A program made the position numbers and the translations under genes. From positions 2,483,815 through 2,547,814 of the forward strand of contig NZ_KI669560.1 in the NCBI RefSeq assembly GCF_000508085.1: DNA of 64,000 bases, given 5' to 3'. Below the pieces are notes generated by a model, which saw only the letters and a list, made by a program, of their open reading frames with translations, was not told the DNA's origin and did no database searches. Positions within the stretch are counted from its first letter, which is position 1, and each line of letters opens with the position of its first letter. This stretch comes from Sediminibacterium sp. C3 (GTDB taxonomy: Bacteria; Bacteroidota; Bacteroidia; Chitinophagales; Chitinophagaceae). Shown here one piece after another: positions 25,974-35,172 of the stretch.

Positions 25974-26456
25974 TTAATTATTTTTAGGAACCGGCGGCTC
26001 AATTACTTCAAGCTTTACCTTAGTGATACCCCTGTGTAAAAATTCCAATTTTTGAGCAGCAATGCGAGAAACATCAATAACCCTTCCCTTTTTCTTCATT
26101 TTAGGGTGCATTTTATCATTTATTCGGACCACTACCGATTTTCCATTGTGCAAATTGGTTACTTTAACCCAGGTGCCCAAAGGCAGATTATTGCTCGCTC
26201 CTGTAAAGGACTTACTACTAAATCTTTCTCCTGTGGCGGTTTTGATTCCATCAAAACGGGTACTGTAATAGCTGGCTTTCCCGGTAATCATTTTTCCGGT
26301 ATAAACCAAATTAGCATTGGCTTTTAGGGTACTGTCCACAGCCCAGAGCAGGCTGTCTGGCAGAGGGGGATTAAAGAATACACTGTCTTGCACAGTCTGT
26401 GCATTCAGTGGACCGAAAAATCCAAAAATTAAGCCTATGAGAAAAAATTGACGCAT
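25974..26456 (-). CDS. RlpA-like double-psi beta-barrel protein
   Basis: A 160-residue secreted protein with signal peptide MRQFFLIGLIFGFFGPLNAQ. An RlpA-type DPBB domain spans about residues 55-150: GKASYYSTRFDGIKTATGE, LPLGTWVKVTNLHNGKSV, VVRINDKM, RVIDVSRIAAQKL. RlpA proteins bind or cleave denuded peptidoglycan at septa. There is no SPOR domain and no lipobox, so it is a minimal form. It follows the DUF952 gene after a 160-bp spacer of AT-rich sequence with no recognised site. Confidence 0.87.
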   Translation of the reverse strand: MRQFFLIGLIFGFFGPLNAQTVQDSVFFNPPLPDSLLWAVDSTLKANANLVYTGKMITGKASYYSTRFDGIKTATGERFSSKSFTGASNNLPLGTWVKVTNLHNGKSVVVRINDKMHPKMKKKGRVIDVSRIAAQKLEFLHRGITKVKLEVIEPPVPKNN

Positions 26457-26615
26457 TCATTGGGTTTACATGAACAATTGCGCAACTATAAGGTAAGCAA
26501 TTTTACCGTAAGCTGCTTTTGCAGCCTCTATTGCCAAATAATGTGCCGAAGACCTATTCAAATAAAAGAAATCAATTATACAAAATATAATTAGCTGATT
26601 TTCAACAAAATATAA

Positions 26616-26921
26616 TTATACAGGCGTAACAGCTACTACTGCATCCAAATTTAACTGGCCATGGATATGGGGGAATAATTCATCAATGGAACCCGCCAAT
26701 TCAAAAATCAGGGGTCTTTCCACCTTGTCTTTCTGAATGGTTAATTTTACCAGTCCCGTCCTTCCCTGATAGTAACGGGACAATACGCCCGGAACCTGAT
26801 CTTCGGTGCTGCAATGCATAAACCCTTCGGAAGCAAGTGTATCTGCTTCATAAAATCCTTTGCTTTGTGCTTCTTCCCATTGAGTTTGGGTAGTAATATG
26901 ATAGATAAGTTCTCCGTTCAT
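26616..26921 (-). CDS. DUF952-family protein
   Basis: A 101-residue protein of the DUF952 family: IYHITTQTQWEEAQSKGFY, then SEGFMHCSTEDQVPGVL, and a GRTGLVKLTI strand. DUF952 proteins have an ADP-ribosyltransferase-like fold of unknown function. The ATG at 26921 overlaps the aroC stop by one base (TAATG), so it is the translationally coupled last gene of the aromatic operon. A longer frame reading back into aroC is rejected. No terminator hairpin is obvious after it. Confidence 0.85.
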   Translation of the reverse strand: MNGELIYHITTQTQWEEAQSKGFYEADTLASEGFMHCSTEDQVPGVLSRYYQGRTGLVKLTIQKDKVERPLIFELAGSIDELFPHIHGQLNLDAVVAVTPV

Positions 26922-27919
26922 TAGATAGTTCTTTTCATTTTTTGTTCTAAAAGCATTAAATCGGTCAGTACCATGGCTGTAACCGCTTCCAATACAACCG
27001 GCACTCTTAGCGCAATACACAAATCATGCCTCCCCTTTATTGAAAATTTTTCCACTTCATTGGTTTCCCAATTAAGCGAGGATTGTTCCTTGGGCGTGGA
27101 TGAAGTAGGCTTTACCACTATTCTGTAAAATAAATCATTCCCATTGGTTATACCCCCTACTACCCCTCCGGAATGATTGGTCTTTGTTTTGCCAGTAGCA
27201 TCCATTATGGCATCATTGTGCTCGGTTCCAAACATGGTAGCAGCGGCAAAACCAGCGCCAAATTCAATACCCTTCACTGCAGGAATGGCAAACACAGCAT
27301 GGCTGATTAAAGACTCCACTGAATCAAAGAAATGCTCTCCCAATCCGATTGGCAGTCCTGAAGTTCGGCAGGATACAATCCCTCCAACACTGTCTTTTGC
27401 CGCAATTGCTTTTTGCAAACCAGCTTCAATATCGGGTTCCCCCGCTATGCTTTCTATATTTGCCTGCACCTGTATTTGATGCTGACTCAATAATTTTTTA
27501 GCAATTACCCCTGCAGCCACCAGGCAAACGGTTAAACGGCCACTGAAATGCCCACCCCCTCTGAAATCTTCATGGCCGCCATATTTATGATGCGCTGTAA
27601 AATCTGCATGACCAGGTCGGGGAACAGCACGATGCTTTTCATAATCCTGGCTCTTGGTATTGTTATTTTCAAAAAAAATGGCAATGGGCGCTCCGGTTGT
27701 TTTTCCATTAAAAATGCCGGATTTAAAAATAGGCAGGTCGTCTTCTTTCCTTGGTGTAGTTCCTTTCTGAATTCCTCCTTTTCTTCGCTCAATGTCTTTT
27801 AGAAAATCTTCCTGAGATAAGGGTAAACCAGCCGGACATCCGTCAATGACCAATCCCACGGAAGCCCCATGAGATTCCCCGAAAATCTGCATCCTAAAGA
27901 CTCTGCCAAATGCGTTCAC
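26921..27919 (-). CDS. aroC: Chorismate synthase
   Basis: Converts 5-enolpyruvylshikimate 3-phosphate to chorismate using reduced FMN. Family signatures are present: GESHGASVGLVIDGCPAG near the N-terminus, RRKGG...TTPRKEDD, HKYGGHEDFRGGGHFSGR and the C-terminal KGRHDLCIALRVPVVLEA with Asp/Arg active-site residues. At 332 residues it is slightly shorter than the common 350-360. It lies 19 bp after aroA and overlaps the DUF952 start codon. Confidence 0.96.
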   Translation of the reverse strand: MNAFGRVFRMQIFGESHGASVGLVIDGCPAGLPLSQEDFLKDIERRKGGIQKGTTPRKEDDLPIFKSGIFNGKTTGAPIAIFFENNNTKSQDYEKHRAVPRPGHADFTAHHKYGGHEDFRGGGHFSGRLTVCLVAAGVIAKKLLSQHQIQVQANIESIAGEPDIEAGLQKAIAAKDSVGGIVSCRTSGLPIGLGEHFFDSVESLISHAVFAIPAVKGIEFGAGFAAATMFGTEHNDAIMDATGKTKTNHSGGVVGGITNGNDLFYRIVVKPTSSTPKEQSSLNWETNEVEKFSIKGRHDLCIALRVPVVLEAVTAMVLTDLMLLEQKMKRTI

Positions 27920-27938
27920 GATTCTTACTGTTTAAAAT

Positions 27939-29237
27939 TTAGTTATTGGTTATACTTAAATCTACACCTAATTGTTGCAAGTGCATGAAAAAATCAGGAT
28001 AAGATTTATTGATTGCATCAGCGGCTTCAATTTCAACAGGTCCGGTTGCTTTGAGCGCAGCAACTGCTGTGGCCATGGCAATCCGATGATCATGATGAGA
28101 ATGAACAGAAGCAGTCTTTAATGGTCGCAGCTGATTTCCTTCACTCATCCCTTTTACAATCATTAAATCGCCCTGCAACTGAACTTCTACTCCAAGCTTG
28201 GCAAATTCAGCCTGTAGGCTGATAGCCCTATTGCTTTCTTTGTGCTGCAAACGACTTACCCCTTCAATAACGGTAGTGCCTTCACAATAAGCAGCCAGTG
28301 CCACCAACGGAGGAAATAAATCAGGACAATCCGTTGCGTTAAAATGAAAAGCTTTCATAGGTAAGGGCCTTACTTCAATTTGCTTTTCTTGTATGGATAA
28401 ACCGGCCCCTGCATCGGAAAGCGCTTGTAAAATTTTTTTATCGGCCTGGGAAGAAAAAACATTCAGCCCCTTAACAGTAATACTTCCGGCTATAGCTCCG
28501 GCAACCAGTAAAAATGCAGCTCCGCTCCAGTCGCCTTCCACGGTGTAGTTTATCTCTTGCTCATTTTTACTAAATCCATTGCCAGTAAATTCAAACCGCT
28601 CATATTGATGATTGACAATCTTAACCCCAAATGATTCCAATACTTCCAGCGTTAAATCTATATAGGGCTTACTTTTTAAATCCACTACAGTAATGCTGAT
28701 ATCCTTTGCGTTAGTTGCTGCAAATGCCATTAACAATCCGGTTAAAAACTGGGAGCTCAATGAGCCATCAATAGTAATATTGGCTGGTTGCAATGGGCCA
28801 TTTATTTGCAAAGGCAGATACCCATCTTTTGATTTTGTGTCTACTGAAAGTTTGGGCATTACTTCATCAAAAAAATGCATGGGGCGCTTCAATAAACTAC
28901 CTGAACCATTTATGGTAAGTTGTTGCTCACACAGCGCAGCAATGGGCGTAAACATGCGTATGCTCAAACCACTCTCTCCGCAATGAATGGCATTAGATAA
29001 AGGAGCTACACCATTAGAAATTACCTGCAAAGATCCATCTTCGAGCGCGCTTACTTTTGCACCCAATTTCTGAATGATATCAATGGCAGCCTGATCATCA
29101 AAACTATTTCCCGGATTAATAATCCGTGTTTTACCAATATGCAACAAAGCTGCCGCACAGGCACGCTGCATACAACTTTTACTTGCATTCGCCTGTATAT
29201 TTCCCTGAACAGCAGATGGATGAATCCTTACAATCAT
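27939..29237 (-). CDS. aroA: 3-phosphoshikimate 1-carboxyvinyltransferase (EPSP synthase)
   Basis: Joins shikimate 3-phosphate and phosphoenolpyruvate. The 432 residues contain the family elements NASKSCMQRACAAALL (phosphate-binding Lys/Ser), GNSFDDQAAI, NGSGSLLKRPM, DGSLSSQFLTGLLMA, DLFPPLVALAA and HSHHDHRIAMATAVAALK. The N-terminal substrate loop reads NASKS, where many enzymes have PGSKS/GDKSI. It lies between aroB (14 bp) and aroC (19 bp). Confidence 0.95.
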   Translation of the reverse strand: MIVRIHPSAVQGNIQANASKSCMQRACAAALLHIGKTRIINPGNSFDDQAAIDIIQKLGAKVSALEDGSLQVISNGVAPLSNAIHCGESGLSIRMFTPIAALCEQQLTINGSGSLLKRPMHFFDEVMPKLSVDTKSKDGYLPLQINGPLQPANITIDGSLSSQFLTGLLMAFAATNAKDISITVVDLKSKPYIDLTLEVLESFGVKIVNHQYERFEFTGNGFSKNEQEINYTVEGDWSGAAFLLVAGAIAGSITVKGLNVFSSQADKKILQALSDAGAGLSIQEKQIEVRPLPMKAFHFNATDCPDLFPPLVALAAYCEGTTVIEGVSRLQHKESNRAISLQAEFAKLGVEVQLQGDLMIVKGMSEGNQLRPLKTASVHSHHDHRIAMATAVAALKATGPVEIEAADAINKSYPDFFMHLQQLGVDLSITNN

Positions 29238-29251
29238 CTTCCCCTTTCACA

Positions 29252-30271
29252 TTAAAATTGTTTAAAAATAGTTTTCAGCTGCTCTATATGAATAGGCTGC
29301 ACAACCCCTTTGCCGATTTTCCTGATAAGAATATACTGAACCACATCATCAGCTCTTTTTTTATCCTTCAGCATAATTTTAAATGCTTTGTCAGCATCAA
29401 AGCTTGCAACTGTTGGCAAGCCATAACGTTGCAGCAAGCGTATAATCTCTTCACCAGATTTAAGCATCAGCAAATGTTGAGACATCAGAGTAGCATAGGT
29501 CATTCCAATACTGATTGCTTCGCCATGACTAAGCTCATACATATTTTCAATGGCATGTCCGAGGGTATGGCCAAAATTCAACAGTTTCCTCTCCCCTGCT
29601 TCAAACTCATCCTGCTGAACCACTTTTATCTTAATATTCGCATTGCGCTTTATTAAATCTGCAAGTAAGTCGGGCTGCTTTTTGTATTTGGGTATGCTTT
29701 GCTGTGAAAGTTCCGCAAACATTTTAGCATCCTTAATACAGGCATGCTTTATGATTTCAGCAAATCCATTCTGCCATTCTTTTAAGGGCAGGGTTTTTAA
29801 TACGCTGTAATCGTAAATTAAAAAGGAAGGCTGACGAATCAGGCCCACCATATTTTTATATACTCCTACATCAATTCCATTCTTTCCTCCAATGGCTGCG
29901 TCTACCATTGCCAGCAATGTGCTGGGGATATAACCGACTTTTACGCCACGCATAAATATCCCAGCCACATATCCGGTTATATCAGTAATAACACCTCCCC
30001 CAAATCCTATTAATATTGTCTGACGATTGGCACCCATTGCAATCAGCTGATCAATAATCATGTCCACTGTTTGCTGAACTTTGTATTGTTCGCCGGGTTT
30101 TAGTACGATGGTATTATAGCCCTTCAGTTTTCGCTGATGTGCTTTTAATATATTTTCATCTGTTATAACAACCGCCTTTTCCCTGGATACAATTTTATCG
30201 AGCAAATCAAAAGATGCACCAAAATAAAAATCGGTCTGAGTTCCGGAAAAAAACACCCGCTTCTTTTGCAT
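29252..30271 (-). CDS. aroB: 3-dehydroquinate synthase
   Basis: Converts DAHP to 3-dehydroquinate with NAD and zinc. In 339 residues it shows VVITDENIL, the glycine-rich GFGGGVITDITGYVAG, IPSTLLAMVDAAIGGKNGI, and the metal ligands Glu in FAEIIKHACI and His in LLNFGHTLGHAIE. One base separates it from the DAHP synthase gene, so the genes are tightly coupled. Confidence 0.96.
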   Translation of the reverse strand: MQKKRVFFSGTQTDFYFGASFDLLDKIVSREKAVVITDENILKAHQRKLKGYNTIVLKPGEQYKVQQTVDMIIDQLIAMGANRQTILIGFGGGVITDITGYVAGIFMRGVKVGYIPSTLLAMVDAAIGGKNGIDVGVYKNMVGLIRQPSFLIYDYSVLKTLPLKEWQNGFAEIIKHACIKDAKMFAELSQQSIPKYKKQPDLLADLIKRNANIKIKVVQQDEFEAGERKLLNFGHTLGHAIENMYELSHGEAISIGMTYATLMSQHLLMLKSGEEIIRLLQRYGLPTVASFDADKAFKIMLKDKKRADDVVQYILIRKIGKGVVQPIHIEQLKTIFKQF

Positions 30272-30272
30272 A

Positions 30273-31358
30273 TCAGGAATTCATGATTTTATTCTGGTGA
30301 TTGATACTTTCCATATGTACGGCATCAAAATACTTTGTAATAAATTCCTGACTTAAACCCAGCTGAGCACCCTTTACGAATGCCCTTTCCAGAATGGCAT
30401 TCCAGCGATTGGTCTGTAAAATAGTAATATTATTGTCCTTTTTATACTGACCAATTTTATCTGCAACTTTCATTCTTTGTCCCAACAGTTGTAATAGCTC
30501 ATCATCCAACTGGTTTATCTGGGCTCTCATCTTATCCATCTGAACATGCAGCTCTTCTGAAATGATGTCTTCTTTTCTCCAGATCATCTGATCAATCATC
30601 TGACTTAAAACCTCAGGTGTAATTTGCTGCTTTGCATCGCTCCATGCATTATCCGGATCAATATGACTCTCAACAATCAATCCATCAAAGTCAAGGTCAA
30701 TGGCTTTCTGTGCCACTTCCTGTAAAATATCACGACGACCACAAATATGAGAGGGGTCATTGATCATCAACATTTCAGGGAAACGTCTTTTCATTTCAAT
30801 GGCCAAATGCCACATGGGGGCATTGCGGTATTCTGTATTGCCATAAGAACTAAATCCTCTGTGAATCAATCCAATTTTTTCAATTCCGGCTTTTGAAACT
30901 CTTTCAGCTGCCCCAATCCACAATTCCAAATCCGGATTAATTGGATTCTTTATCAAGACTGGCACATCCACTCCCTTCAATGCATCAGCTACATCCTGCA
31001 CACTGAATGGATTAACTGTTGTTCTTGCGCCGATCCATAATACATCAACCCCAAAATGTAAAGCATCTTCAACCTGTTTACCCGTTGCAACTTCAACAGC
31101 AACTGGTAAGCCAGTTAACTCTTTTGCTTTTTGCAACCAAGGCAATCCCTTGGTTCCCACCCCCTCAAAACTTCCAGGACGGGTTCTTGGTTTCCAGATA
31201 CCTGCTCTTAAAATATCTACTTTACCGGTAGCTGCCAATCGGGTGGCAGTAGCCAGCACTTGCTCTTCTGTCTCGGCACTGCAAGGTCCTGAAATAATTA
31301 AAGGGCGCTTCGCTAAAACAGTCTGAATACTGGCTTCCTGTTGTAATGTCTGTTCCAT
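30273..31358 (-). CDS. Bifunctional DAHP synthase / chorismate mutase (C-terminal fusion)
   Basis: The first step of the shikimate pathway fused to the first committed step toward Phe and Tyr. Residues 1 to about 265 are a type I-beta-like DAHP synthase: ISGPCSAETEEQV, RAGIWKPRTRPGSFEG, ARTTVNPFSVQD, LIHRGFSSYG, INDPSHICGRRD. Residues 270-361 are an AroQ-type chorismate mutase (MRAQINQLDDELLQLLGQRM, VADKIGQYKK). C-terminal mutase fusion is characteristic of Bacteroidota, where the mutase domain can confer prephenate feedback on the synthase. The ATG at 31358 is preferred over an upstream TTG. Confidence 0.95.
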   Translation of the reverse strand: MEQTLQQEASIQTVLAKRPLIISGPCSAETEEQVLATATRLAATGKVDILRAGIWKPRTRPGSFEGVGTKGLPWLQKAKELTGLPVAVEVATGKQVEDALHFGVDVLWIGARTTVNPFSVQDVADALKGVDVPVLIKNPINPDLELWIGAAERVSKAGIEKIGLIHRGFSSYGNTEYRNAPMWHLAIEMKRRFPEMLMINDPSHICGRRDILQEVAQKAIDLDFDGLIVESHIDPDNAWSDAKQQITPEVLSQMIDQMIWRKEDIISEELHVQMDKMRAQINQLDDELLQLLGQRMKVADKIGQYKKDNNITILQTNRWNAILERAFVKGAQLGLSQEFITKYFDAVHMESINHQNKIMNS

Positions 31359-31381
31359 AATCAAAAATCAGTTTAGAAATA

Positions 31382-33076
31382 TTATCTGCGGCCTCCGCTG
31401 TCCGCATCATTCATACGGATACTTCTGCCTTTGTATTTTTTACCATCGAGTGAACGTATCATTTGCTGAGCAGCAGATTTCTCAATTTCAATCCAGCTGT
31501 TCATGTCTTTCATATCAATTCTTCCCAACACGTCTTTTTTCAAATCGCTCATATCTAAAATAAACTGCAGGAAGCTGGCTTTATAAAATCCATCTTTGGT
31601 TCCGAGATTCACAAACAATCTGCTGTAACCTCCGCCTGCTTTATATTCTTTGCGACCATCGCCTCGACCAGTATCTCTTAACCCTTCTCTTCTGCTAGCT
31701 CTGTTTTCACCACGATCATTGGCATCACGTTTTGCAGAACGATCTCTTTCCCGCACATTCAGATCTTCAGAATTTTCATAGTATTTAAGGAAACGATCGA
31801 ATTCCATTGCAGCCACTCTTTTCAACACATCTTCCTTGCTTACTTCTGCAAACTTTTCAGCCAACATGGGTACATAGGTTTCGTAGTCACCATGGCTGAT
31901 ATCTGCCGACAACAATTTGTCCATAAAGAAGAAGAACTGCTTTCTGCAAACATCTTTACCAGATGGAATATCCAGTTTGCTAAATTTACAATTATTGATT
32001 CTCTCAATTTGCTTCAACTTATACGTTTCTTTAGCATGAACTATTGAAATACAAATTCCATGATGTCCTGCTCTTCCGGTTCTTCCGCTTCTGTGTGTAT
32101 ACACTTCCACATCATCCGGCAATTCAAAATTGATTACATGGGTAATCCCCTGTACATCAATACCCCGTGCTGCCACATCGGTTGCAATTAATAACTGCAG
32201 ACTTTTATCTCTGAACTGGCCCATTACTTTGTCTCTTTGCCCCTGAGTAAGGTCACCATGCAAGGCATCAATATCGTATCCTTCTCTGGTTAATCGTTCA
32301 GATATTTCCTGTGCATCAACTTTGGTTCGGGTAAATATGATACCGTAAATACCAGGATTAAAATCAATAATACGCTTCAGTGTTTCATAGCGATGATGCG
32401 CAGTAGTTACATAATATTGGTGATCAATACTTTTATTGGCAGTATTCACTTTGCCCACGGTTACTTCCTTGGGATCATTCATGTAACGCTTGCTAACTTT
32501 TCTGATTTCAGGCGGCATGGTAGCACTGAATAACCAGGTACTGTTACGCTTGGGTGTATTCTTAAGAATAAACTCAATATCTTCCTGAAAACCCATGTTC
32601 AGCATTTCATCAGCTTCGTCTAATACAACATAGCTAATTTGCTCAAGGTTAATGGCTTTTCGCTCAATCAGATCAATCAGTCTTCCGGGAGTAGCTACAA
32701 CAATCTGTACCCCCTTTTTCAAATCACGGATTTGTAAGCCGATGGAAGCACCTCCATATACTGCTACAACCGAAACCCCGGTCATATATTTCTTGAACAA
32801 CTCAATTTCCTTCACAATCTGAAGGCATAACTCTCTGGTAGGACATACTACCAATGCCTGTGGATATTTTGCTGCTGCGTCTATAATGTGTAACAAAGGG
32901 AGACCAAATGCGGCTGTTTTCCCCGTGCCGGTTTGCGCCAAACCGATAAAATCAGTAGTCCCGCTTAATAAAACCGGGATCGCCTGTTCCTGAATTGCAG
33001 TTGGGTTCACATACCCCAACTCTGTGGTTGCTCGAATTAAACGCTCGTCAATTCCCAACCCTTCAAATGTAATCAT
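31382..33076 (-). CDS. DEAD-box RNA helicase with DbpA-type C-terminal domain
   Basis: An ATP-dependent RNA helicase of 564 residues. Motifs appear in order: QEQAIPVLL (Q motif), AQTGTGKTAAF, PTRELCLQ, TPGRLID, VLDEADEML, SATM, IIFTRTKVDAQ, ARGIDVQG and HRSGRTGRAG. A charged Arg/Asp/Gly linker (about residues 435-480) leads to a DbpA/CsdA-like RNA-binding domain ending near residue 555. The family works in ribosome assembly or cold adaptation. Its position inside the aromatic operon (51 bp after tyrA, 23 bp before the DAHP synthase) is unexpected. It could have its own promoter. Confidence 0.94.
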   Translation of the reverse strand: MITFEGLGIDERLIRATTELGYVNPTAIQEQAIPVLLSGTTDFIGLAQTGTGKTAAFGLPLLHIIDAAAKYPQALVVCPTRELCLQIVKEIELFKKYMTGVSVVAVYGGASIGLQIRDLKKGVQIVVATPGRLIDLIERKAINLEQISYVVLDEADEMLNMGFQEDIEFILKNTPKRNSTWLFSATMPPEIRKVSKRYMNDPKEVTVGKVNTANKSIDHQYYVTTAHHRYETLKRIIDFNPGIYGIIFTRTKVDAQEISERLTREGYDIDALHGDLTQGQRDKVMGQFRDKSLQLLIATDVAARGIDVQGITHVINFELPDDVEVYTHRSGRTGRAGHHGICISIVHAKETYKLKQIERINNCKFSKLDIPSGKDVCRKQFFFFMDKLLSADISHGDYETYVPMLAEKFAEVSKEDVLKRVAAMEFDRFLKYYENSEDLNVRERDRSAKRDANDRGENRASRREGLRDTGRGDGRKEYKAGGGYSRLFVNLGTKDGFYKASFLQFILDMSDLKKDVLGRIDMKDMNSWIEIEKSAAQQMIRSLDGKKYKGRSIRMNDADSGGRR

Positions 33077-33127
33077 GTAATCTAAAATTTGTGCAAAGGT
33101 ACTCTATATATAGGGCTTTGCGGTGTT

Positions 33128-33967
33128 TTACTTAAGTATTCTCCTTATTCCATTGGCATTTTCAATCAATTCCTGCAAATAATCATAATTCTCTTTTTCC
33201 AGACAGGACTTGAATTTTCTTAACTGACTGATGTGCTCATTCAACACATCCAGTACATTGTCCCGATTTTGCATAAAAATGGGCACCCACATTGCTGCAT
33301 TGCTCTTTGCCAGTCTAACTGTACTCTCAAATCCACCACTTGCCAACTCAAATATGGCATCTTCCTCTCTTTCCTTTTCCAGTACCGTATTGGCCAGTGC
33401 AAATGAAGTGATATGCGAAATGTGACTGATATAGGCAACGTGCATATCATGTGCATCCGCTTCCATATAAACCAGATGCATTTCCAACAAAGCATATATG
33501 TCTTTTACCAGGTTAAGTGCATCATCATCCGATTCATCCGCATTACAAATTACAGTAGCTTTCTGCTTAAAAGCATGCTTTACAGCTGCATCAGGTCCAC
33601 TGTTTTCAGTTCCCCACATGGGATGCGTTGCCACGAATCTTCCCCTTTTGGAGTGTTGGGCAACCAGCCGGCATAGCGCCAACTTAGTGGATCCCACATC
33701 AAAAACAACCTGCTTATCTACCTGATCTAATAATAGAGGCAAAATTATCTCTGTTGCGTTAATAGGTGTTGCTAAAATTACCAGGTCCGATGCTGCAACA
33801 GCATCTTCCAATGACATACAAATATCAGCCAGCCCCAACTCAACAGCTCTTGCAGCGTGTTCCGGATTAGATTCTACTCCAATCACTCTGGTAGCAAATC
33901 CCCTATCCTTCAAAGCCAGTGACATGGATCCACCGATTAACCCCAACCCAATTATTGTTACAACCAT
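33128..33967 (-). CDS. tyrA: Prephenate dehydrogenase
   Basis: Oxidises prephenate to 4-hydroxyphenylpyruvate for tyrosine synthesis. In 279 residues it shows an N-terminal Rossmann loop IGLGLIGGSMSLAL, LVILATPIN, DVGSTK, and the substrate-binding THPMWGTENSGP and HMHVAYISHISH segments, the latter with the catalytic-type His. No C-terminal ACT domain is present, so feedback control by tyrosine is unlikely through this protein. It is 12 bp after the aminotransferase gene. Confidence 0.93.
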   Translation of the reverse strand: MVVTIIGLGLIGGSMSLALKDRGFATRVIGVESNPEHAARAVELGLADICMSLEDAVAASDLVILATPINATEIILPLLLDQVDKQVVFDVGSTKLALCRLVAQHSKRGRFVATHPMWGTENSGPDAAVKHAFKQKATVICNADESDDDALNLVKDIYALLEMHLVYMEADAHDMHVAYISHISHITSFALANTVLEKEREEDAIFELASGGFESTVRLAKSNAAMWVPIFMQNRDNVLDVLNEHISQLRKFKSCLEKENYDYLQELIENANGIRRILK

Positions 33968-33979
33968 CTTATTTCTTTC

Positions 33980-35158
33980 TTATTTTGTTTGTTCATCTTT
34001 CCTATTTCCGATGATTCGCTGTATGGCCTGATCAAATTTTTCAACCGACCCACACAGACTCACCCGAACAAATCGATTACCCGCGGTACCAAAGATTCCT
34101 CCGGGTGTTATAAATACATTTTTATCGTACAGCACTTTATCGCTTAATTCGTAACCATCTTTTATGTCTTCAGGTATGCTAGCCCACACAAACATACCCA
34201 CCTGATCTTTGTGGTAGGTACAACCTAAAAGATCCAGTAATTCAAAAACTTTTTTTCTTCTTTCAGCATAAATGCCATTGATTGCATCATACCATTCTTT
34301 ACCCAATGCCAACGCCTTAGCAGCTGCATATTGCACAGGAAGAAACATGCCACTGTCCATATTGCTCTTGAAAGTGAGCACTTCATTAATTCTCTCCGAC
34401 GCACCACATAACATACCTACTCTCCAGCCCGCCATATTCTGACTTTTGCTTAATGAATTAAGTTCCAGCGCAATTTCCAATGCACCGGGAACCTGTAAAA
34501 TACTAAGCGGCTTATCGTTCAGTATGAAACTATAAGGATTATCATGGCATATCAGAATTTGATTTCGCTTTCCAAAATCAACGATTTCCCGGAACAATTT
34601 TTCTGTTGCCTGTTGACCAGTTGGCATATGGGGGTAGTTCACCCACATGATTTTAACCTTACTCAGATCAGTTTTTTCCAATTCTGCGAAGTCGGGGACC
34701 CAATGACTGCTTTCCTTCAACTCATAATAAACAGGGGTTGCGCCCGATAGTTTTACCGCACTGGTATAGGTTGGGTACCCCGGGTTGGGAACCAATGCTT
34801 CATCCCCTTCCCCCAAATAGGTCATACAGATATGCATAATTCCTTCTTTACTTCCCAGTAAAGGAAGAATCTCCGTGTCTGGATTCAATTCTACCCGGTA
34901 CCAGTTTTTATACCAGTCGGCAATGGCATTTCTTAAAACTGGTTGTCCTTTGTACGACTGATAAGCATGCGAATCAGGCAATTGGGCTTTGGCCTGTAAT
35001 GCCTCTATCACACTCGGGTGTGGAGGTAAATCAGGACTTCCGATTCCAAGGTTGATTATATGCTTGCCTGCTTTGTTTAATTGATCAATTTCTCTCAGCT
35101 TTTGAGAGAAATAATACTCACCAATTCCATTCAACCTATTTGCAATAGTTCCTTTCAT
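33980..35158 (-). CDS. Class I/II aminotransferase (aromatic or prephenate aminotransferase candidate)
   Basis: A 392-residue PLP enzyme. PLP-binding residues are visible in GIGSPDLPPHPS, LGSKEGIMH, NPGYPTY, VNYPHMPTGQ, CHDNPYSF and the Schiff-base Lys in NSLSKSQNMAGWR. The fold type I layout resembles aspartate/LL-diaminopimelate aminotransferases. Lying between pheA and tyrA in the aromatic operon, it most likely transaminates phenylpyruvate and hydroxyphenylpyruvate, or prephenate. Specificity is inferred from position only. Confidence 0.88.
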   Translation of the reverse strand: MKGTIANRLNGIGEYYFSQKLREIDQLNKAGKHIINLGIGSPDLPPHPSVIEALQAKAQLPDSHAYQSYKGQPVLRNAIADWYKNWYRVELNPDTEILPLLGSKEGIMHICMTYLGEGDEALVPNPGYPTYTSAVKLSGATPVYYELKESSHWVPDFAELEKTDLSKVKIMWVNYPHMPTGQQATEKLFREIVDFGKRNQILICHDNPYSFILNDKPLSILQVPGALEIALELNSLSKSQNMAGWRVGMLCGASERINEVLTFKSNMDSGMFLPVQYAAAKALALGKEWYDAINGIYAERRKKVFELLDLLGCTYHKDQVGMFVWASIPEDIKDGYELSDKVLYDKNVFITPGGIFGTAGNRFVRVSLCGSVEKFDQAIQRIIGNRKDEQTK

Positions 35159-35172
35159 AATATTATTCTGGT

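Noticed and set aside
26616..27020. Extended DUF952 frame reading back into aroC
   Set aside because: The extra 33 residues are aroC read out of frame; the ATG overlapping the aroC stop begins the recognisable domain.
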